The position numbers and the translations under genes are program-made. Below the pieces are notes generated by a model, which saw nothing but the letters and a program-made list of their open reading frames with translations, did no database searches and was not told where the DNA came from. A DNA stretch of 20,679 nucleotides from a virus, in the IMG/VR virus record IMGVR_UViG_3300025131_000535, positions 1 through 20,679 of that record; one strand, 5' to 3'. Shown here piece by piece: positions 8,179 through 17,100 of the stretch; within the stretch, counting starts at the first letter, position 1, and each line of letters opens with the position of its first letter.

Positions 8179-11100
8179 ATGAGTCTTAAGGGATTATTTA
8201 ATACCGTCGCTGTAACAAAAATAGTCGACGATAAAACATCAGCGGAGATAGGGGGGGTCGTTGAATCGGCTGACTACCATCTAGCGGATATTATTGATGA
8301 GAAGAGATTTATTCCTTCAATTGACTTTTCCCAACCCAAAAACTTTGCAAAATATGGCTCGGCAGTAAAATATTACGAAGACTCTTATACCTATATCCAC
8401 TCCTCATATCCCTATGATGGTTCGCTAGCCGAGAAACTACAGTGGAAAAATAGTGGCTCTTATATAGACCTCTATATTTTTGATAATAAATACCCACGCA
8501 CCACTGGTTATATCAATTTTTCATATGGAGGTTGGGGCACCCCAGCTGCGGCCCCATCGCTAACTAACGGGTATGGAATTCCCAACAACAGCGCTGATTA
8601 TGAATACATTGCTATCAAGGGCGGCCCCGGCATCGGCGGCGGAATTCAAAACCAATCGGCAAATGTGTGGGATCCCGCCAACAACAGAGAGTCCAATCTT
8701 GAAATCGACCTATCAGAGGGAGTCACAACAGAGTTTTGGCTTAAAAAGACTGCTTTTGACACTACTAAAACAGAAAAAGAGGTTATTTTTGACCTATGGA
8801 ATAACGAGTTGTCTAGTTCCGCGAACTATGGTAGGCTCCGGCTAGAATTGTCCGGCGCCTCGCCAGCTGGCGCCGACCCTTTCCGATTAACTTTTATGTC
8901 CGGAGCGATCGGCCGGCAGCAGCTCTCGTTGGGAGCCAGCACTCTTACAACGGCGTCCGTCGCAGATAATGCGTGGCACCATTATGCTGTTTCACTGAAA
9001 AACTCACCTGTTGTGGGAACCTCTAAATCTATTCAGTTTAATGGCGCCACAACAAACCAGGGCATCCGCACAGGCACAGAGGCATACTGGGATGCACTTA
9101 TCGGTGGCGCCGGAGTATCATCACTACCCTTTTCAGTTTCTACGTGGATATACCCCTCCTCTGTCTCGCCTCATGATAGTACATCTGATTTCTTTTGGTC
9201 CGTCAGCGCCGGTAATTATAAGCTGGCCCTGTCTCTAGAAACAGATGGGCGAATTCACGCGTACAAAGGAAACGTAGGTACGGTTGCTGAGGCATCCTCA
9301 AGTGTTCTGATTTCCTCCGAGCAATGGTACCACGTGGTATACACATATGAGGGCGACGTCAACGGAGAATTGAAGATTTATGTCAACGGAGAATTGGCCA
9401 TGTCCGAGACGGTTGTTGCCGACGACCCACTAGGATGCGATGCGCTCTCCTCGTACTATATGCGCATCGGAGGACCCTCATGGACTACGGTGGGAACGGC
9501 CTTCTTCGATGGGTACATTGACGATACAAGTATATGGGACGAGGAGCTTACAGATTCCAGCGTAAGATCATTGTTTAATAATGGCGTTCCTACTAATCTA
9601 TCCGGCCCGTCGGCCCCCTCTGGCTTGCTGTCCTGGTGGACAATGGGCGATAATAGCGGAGACATTTTAAACGGGACTAATGTTTCATCCGCTAATAATA
9701 GAATTGTCGATGAAACGGGCGCCCAGGACGGCTTCGCCCAGCTGGGGTCCATGGAAGAATCTCAGATTGTAACCCAATCCTCGGCCAACAACGTTATCGA
9801 TGCTAAATTTTATGTAGACGGGCGCCCAAATAATTTTATTAGTATTGGAGCCATGTCTACATCTTCCTTTGGGAAGATCGGCGGCGCCATGCAGGCAACT
9901 ATCGGCTCCCTCATAACTTCCCCGGCAAACTCTACTGCTGCCGCCATGGCTGGAAAATTAAGCGCGTCCCTGGACGAGTTCCGATACTGGAAGACGCAAC
10001 GCAGTTCTGAAAAAATTGGTAGGTATTGGTTTACACAAGTCGGCGGAGGTACCAACACAGATCTTGCAAATACCGATTTAGGAGTCTACTATAAATTTAA
10101 TGAAGGGATAACACAAACCGCTTCTGTAGATTCTACTATTTTAGACTACTCCGGCCGCATTACCAATGGTACCTGGACCGGGTACACCGCAGGTGCAAGA
10201 AACACCGGCTCAGCCATAGTATCTGCCTCAGCCGCACAGAGCGAATTTAAAGATCCGATTATCTATTCAACCCATGCAGACGTTGTGTCTACGCTCCAAA
10301 TATTAAAAAACTCAGGGTCAGTCCACGATTTCGATAATTCGTCACAACTTTTTGGTTATTTTCCCTCATGGATGCAACTTGATGATCCGGAAAACGGAAA
10401 CGAACTTCAAAAACTAACTCAGATTATCTCCAGTTATATGGACACTCTCTATCTTCAGATTGAGAGTTTCGGAGATATTCATAATATTTCATATTTAAGT
10501 GGCTCCGCCGCCAAGGCAAACACCACAGTTGAGAAGCTTTTATCAGCTAAGGGGCTCCTGGCCCCAGAACTATTTTTGGATGCAGATATTCTAGAGAAGC
10601 TGGGAGATAGAAGCGAGGAGCGATTATACCGCGACTCATTATCTAACATTAAAAACAAGATATACCAAAACTTATATAATAACCTTACTGCCATTTATAA
10701 GTCTAAGGGTACCCGTCAATCATTCCGAAATGTTTTAAGATGTTTTGGCGTCGATGAAAAGATTTATAGGCTCAATGTTTATGGCAATAATGTTCAGTTC
10801 AAAGTTAGAAATAACCGCGAACTGTATTCTGCTAATAAAAGATATATAGATTTTAGCCGCAGGGCCCATTTTGAATCAACAGTATTTCTTTCCGCTAGCA
10901 CGGCAAATGCTGTCTCGTACTTAACGTCCTCTGTGGAATTAACCGGTGGTTACGCGAGCACTCTTGAAGCTTATATACTTTTTCCTCGTAAACCAGGCGC
11001 CAAGGAGCTCGCGTATAGTGATTACTCGTACAACTATTTAACTTCGTCTCTGTTTGGTCAGCATACTGTAGTTCCAACGGCCCCCTCGAGTTCATTAGTG

Positions 11101-14100
11101 TGGGACACTCCGGACAATACTAACTTTCAAGTACTTGCCGTCCGTGATACGGTCGGTTCTGTTGATGCGCAGTTTATTTTATCTTCTAGCGCCGAAGGCG
11201 CATTACCAATACTGACGTCCTCTTTCTATGACGATGTATATGAGAATAGTAATTGGATCTTTGGTGTAACGGTTAAACCTGCCCAATACCCCTTGGTGGA
11301 CTATATCTTCGGCTCAGATACTGAGAACTATATAGTTGAGTTTAAAGGCACCCAAGTCGACGCTGGTGAGGTTTTAAACTCCTTCACGGTAACTGGCTCG
11401 CTCTCGGGCGAAGAAGCGACCAAAGGGTTCCTCACGGGCTCTAAGAGAGTATATGTTGGTGCCCACCGCCAAGACTTTGAGGGAGCTGTGATTGATCGAA
11501 GCGACGTCCGCGTCGGATTCTGCCGATATTGGTTAGACGATATTACTCTAAACTTGATGCAAGATCATGGCCGCGATGTCCAAAATTATGGTACTTTAAA
11601 CCCCTCTCGAAGCCCGTATCTTTTCCAGGGTGAAGCAGGAACCCACGGCCGCGGATCAGGATCTGCAGAATTTTTAGAAACAGATACACTAGCAATGAAT
11701 TGGGACTTTGCAACGGTTACCGGCTCCAACGCATCGGGCGAATTTACTGTTCCCGATTTTTCATCTGGCTCCACGGCGGCACAATCTAGTCGTTGGGGCC
11801 CATTGGGTAATCTACTAGCCGCACAGCATACTGGTTATGGTTATGGTTTCCCTGCATCATCAACACAAGTAATTGATGCCGATTACGTATTAGCAGCAGA
11901 GTTACAAGACTTCGAGCGCCTTAACTCAAATGACATGATATCCGTTATGTCGGTTGAAGACGATATGGAATTCACCAGAGAGTCGCGACCTATAAACTTT
12001 TTATATGCCATCGAAAAAAGTATGTATCAATCGATTTCGGAAAATATGCTGCAGATGTTCGGTACGATCACTGATTTTAATAATATTATTGGGAGTCCAG
12101 CTAATAAATATCGGGATACGTATAGGAGCCTCCGAATCTTGCGTGAGCGTTTCTTTGAAAGGGTGGGGAACACACCAGATCTAGATAAATATATTGAATT
12201 TTATAAGTGGTTTGACTCTTCCTTAAGTAAAATTTTACAACAATTGGTACCGGCCTCCGCACAATTTTCTAAAGATGTACTTACGGTCGTGGAAAGTCAC
12301 GTCCTAGAACGTAGCAAATATCAACATAAGTTTCCGACGGTAGATTTAAAGAGTGGAGACATCGAAGGCTCTATCATCTCCCCTCTCCCGTTAAGCCCAG
12401 GCTGGCAATTTACTCACCACCCGGTAAATGATAGGGAAGATACAAATGCGAATTACTGGAAGAATTTGGCTTCTCGTGCCACCGGAAAGCTCGCGTCGAC
12501 AAACACGGCCTTAGACAGCAATAAGCAAATCTACTTTGATAACAGCACTAAAGATACGAGAGACAGAAAAGAACGAAATACTTACAGGTTTAAAAGCACA
12601 ACACAGAAAACCATCCGCGCCGGCACGACCACACATAGGAACAAAAAGGCTAATTTTGTTTTTGATGCGACTGCACCATGTGGACCGGTTGTTCCAGGAA
12701 CCAACATTCCTCAGAACATAATGATGAGTTTTAATACAGATGTAGAACAAAATCAGGATATAGTGGACGATCTTCATCCGGGTAAAAAGAAAAGATTAGG
12801 CTTCGGTATTGATCCCACTATTAATAATACGCCAGGCCAACTCAAGCAGGACGGCAACATTCTGGCGCCATTTAGTTTATATAGTTCATCGGTTTCGACG
12901 GGGTACAACTCTTATGTAGTTGGCTTTTATACTGGAAGCGTGATGCTAACAAACCTGCATGAAGACATAGTATTAACCAACGAGACGCGCCCACTCCAGG
13001 GCCCGTTCACAGAAAAATTTGTTGGCGGAAGATACTATCGCCACGGGCCACTGAATGGCCAGCACGGCTCACTTGATACTCCCGATGACCGAGCAGAAGG
13101 GTTTAGACTAGAGTTTGGTGTGTCGGCACCGTCTTCATATTCCGGAGCACTTGGAATTGTGCCGCCAAACTATCCCTTTGTTGATTCGCCGTCTGGATCA
13201 GCGCCGTACGGTTTCTTGGGTCGCTTACCAACGGCGCAAAGGCTGAGAGACGAGGGGTCTAAACGGCCGGTTAATATTAAAAACATTCTGATGTCAACAG
13301 CGTCAGCGCAGACTCGACTGCCCGGAACGATACTTCATAGTAAAATCGGCAACTATACAAAAAACTATCAAGTTATTCAGTCCGCCGGTCGCACGATCAA
13401 CGATCCATTCTTCCAAGATCAATCGTTTAGTTTCGCGGCCAACCCTCTAGCCAGTAACCAGACCATCCGGGGAAGATTCCCTCTTTCTAACGTGCACGGC
13501 AGTCCAGCAACGCCAAATGTAGGCTTTGTAGAACACGAAATCCCCCAGAGAACTGGCTCTAATTCTAACAAAACTATTTTTGTTAACAAGTTTAGTGCAC
13601 CCGGTGGCTATAGTTCGATCTCACCAGGGTATTTAGGCCCAGCCCACGAAGAAAAATCTGTTTATAATGTACTTTCTTATCGCAACCTATCTGTTCTAGA
13701 CTATGGAGTCTATGAATCCGCTTCTGCCGATGCCTCTACAAATCTTACTATGCACGTAGATCAGGCCTTTAAGAATAATATCTCTGTTTCCCGAGGCCTA
13801 AAACAGCGCCTAGTTCCACATAATGCACCGTTTGGGTACGACGGGGTGTATACAGAGTTGCCGGCGTACTATAAAGTTAATCGGAACGCACGTACTCAAA
13901 TAAGTGATGCTGATGGAAACACTACTCAAAAGTATGACAATTACTTTGTTCATCATCCCATCCCGCGATCAATAAAGCAGTATCGATGGGTTACCTCCTC
14001 TTACGATGCTTCATACACAGACCCAGGGAAATTTTATGGATATAGCGAGTTAAGTGGGGGCTACTTTATTGAAAGTCTACCAACAATTAGTCAGTCGTCT

Positions 14101-17100
14101 GATTACGACGACGAAACTTTTACTTATCTCACTATAAGGATTGCGGACCCAGTTTCAAGTGCCACCAATACGCTGGGCTTCCCACTATCTGATGCTACAT
14201 CCTCATATATCAATTCAGAATACTGGGCACCCCCGGCGTTCAATCAGCCTCCCGACATGTTCAATTCGTTGATGCTGATGAGAAATGGCCCCTATCAGGC
14301 GCCTTCCTGGAAACAGCTAAGGCAGAAAGACCACCCAGTACTGAGAAACCATGAAAAAAATAGTATTCTCTCTTTGCGTACAAAATCCGGATATGATGTT
14401 ACTATAGGCGCTCGTCGCGGGAACAATCTTACACAGTTCACAGAACCGCAAGTTTATAGCAGCGAGATGCCCCTGATACATCGCTTCCAGATAGGACAAG
14501 ACCGAGTACATATCCTATCCTTAAAAAACTCATTTGGCAACAAGCTTATAGCCTTTGCTAACTATGAAGCAAACAATCTTCTTAATACCCAACGTAAGTA
14601 TGATTCCGGGAATCTCTATTTTAATCGAATAAATTCAATGATTTTAATGGGCCGCAACAAAGATAAGTCTGTGAATTCGGCCTTGTCTAACATTGGCGCA
14701 ACATATGCACAAACAGTATACCCGGCAACCTATAACGCCTTCTTAAATCGTACCCGAAGCAGAAATTATTATAGTATCGCTGATGTTTGGAATAACTCAC
14801 GCGCACTGCGGTCTGATGCTGCCAGAGAAAACTCGCAGGGAACAACCATTACTAAAACATATGTTGCATATCCTAGCAAGTGGCTCACCGATGCCCATCA
14901 TGTTTATAGTTCATCTGTGAGTTATACATACGATGACGGCGCCGGGGAACTTCAAAATTCTTATTCGCGCTATTATGTTCAGACAAATGGGTCGGCTCGC
15001 TCCCCGATTATCTATCCAGCGGCAACCTACAATGCGCGTATCCCTCTGGGGACGGTGTCATCCTCAACGAGTCCATCAGGATTCTGGCCTGCCTTCGTCG
15101 GTGATCGATTTAACTTAGTTATGGGATCCTATTCAGGTTCCCTAGGAATCGCAGGCTCGGGCAAGGTTCCATATAAAAATTATGAAGACTATGCAAAACA
15201 TCTAAGACTCATAGGAAAAGATTATTCGATAGTTCCAGAGTTTAGGATTAGCGAGCACATTGCCGAATTCCTGCAGGGCGAAGATTTTACGACATTAGGC
15301 GATATAGACGATCTCCTGAGTCTCACTGGGTCGGCATATAACAGTTCCGCGGAAACTGGGTTTTATCAAGAGTATGCCAATTCTGATTTCATGAAGATGT
15401 TCCAGGTTGTAAATGATGCATATGACGGGAGCAAGCTTGTTGATGGGTCTGAGATGGAGCAAGACAAGATAGGCTTGCGTTGCAACGCGTTGCTCCAGTT
15501 TTTACCATATAAGGGGTTTTATCCGGCCGAGCGCACACAACAGCTGGCATCTCTGTTCTCGCAGTCCTATGGGCCCCAAGTTTTTAAGAGTGGCTCTGGT
15601 CTAGCAGAGGCTGCCGTCTATCGAGCTATTCTGGAACCATTGTATTCCCAAGGAGTAATGTACAATACGATTAAGTCTGGCATAGCTGTTAGTAATTTTA
15701 TAATCTCTAACACTGCGAGCATCCCCGCCCAGATCATCGCCACTCCCGGCGGCGGTCCCCCTAGTGCTAATCTATCATCCTCGGCGGTAAAGAGTACGGG
15801 CGCCACCCCGCTACCTGAGGGTAATTTGTTTTTTGAATACATGTTGCCACCATTTAAGTCAACTGACGGCTCTTTTTCGGGCTCCTATTGGAATGAAAAT
15901 GGCTATTTCTTCGAAAAGGTGCCCTTCGAGGCCCTGTATCAGCCTCGGAACTTCTTATCGGAAGATTATATTTCGTATACAGGAAGAGTTTATGACACCG
16001 GATTACAGAGCGCGAGCCTTTTAGAATACGCGGACGAAGGCGGCGGCACATCTGAAGACAATTACGTCACTTGGAACGGTCAAGGTGATCGTAAATATGA
16101 ACTAGCTATTGATAACTTTTTGTGCGAGACAGTTAACTTCTTTCAAAATGGGCTGACTTCCATTGTTTCAAGTCGAGAAGATGATTTTGGCGCCATTGAA
16201 AGCGGGTCTGTGTACTCAATGACACTTAAATTATATCGGCCAACCACGGTGAGTCCTGGCCACGACTGGGCCGACACCGGGTCCATCATACCTGATTATA
16301 GTAAGTTTGATATGTATCGTAGAGTCTCCGCCTTTGGTCCTCCCATCGCTTCGAAGTGGTGGGATATTGACGCTTCTTTTGACGGCGCCGCTGATTACAG
16401 TGCCAGCTTCTCACACTTGACTCCCCCATATATTGCCGGCTCGGGTTCATGTACTTTCTCGTACACCGCCAGCAGCAACGGGATCCCAACGTTAGATGAT
16501 ATATTTAGCAACATGTCAATAACTTATAACCGAATGGAGTTCACGACACTACAGAATACCGATAATGCCGGCGGTGAAATGACAGATTATAAGGTACAGT
16601 TAAAAGATAGCTTTAACCTGACACAATCAATTAATTCTGTCCCGGCCGGAACTCGTACTCAAAAGAAGCAGTGGCTCATTCAGTCTAAATTTGAAACACC
16701 CGTTATTAACATTGCCGGCGACCGAAGAACTTGTGGTACAGCAGAAGTTGCCGGCGCCTACGCCACAGGGATGGTCGCACTCACGAGCAGTGTTGTTTCC
16801 TCAGCATTTGCAACAGGGTATATTGACTTGACAGCCAGCTCTCCGGGCGAGGCCACTGCCACCGGGTCAGTGGAATTCGCCGGCGTCCCGAACGATACGA
16901 AGTTCCTATATTTTCAGGGAGCCTCGGGCACACAATATGCTTACTTCGCCGATGCCGGCGCCACCCGGGTCAACCCATCATACGCTGAAACCAATAATGT
17001 GTGGTACTTTAATTATGGGGCCGACAAAGACGAGGCCGCGGAGAACCTCCGCGACGCGTTGACGGCTTCTGCTTTTGTTGTTACTGACGGCGGCTCTGTG

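Noticed and set aside
8854-8874. Palindromic cluster with GGCGCC twice around GCCAGCTGGC
   Set aside because: It lies in the coding sequence for Ser-Gly-Ala-Ser-Pro-Ala-Gly-Ala and is explained by GC-rich Gly/Ala codons. No regulatory context is apparent.
9358-9396. 15-base direct repeat GTCAACGGAGAATTG at 9358 and 9382
   Set aside because: It encodes VNGEL twice in the LamG strand region, where NG turns are normal. Two copies 24 bases apart are interesting only as a minor local duplication.
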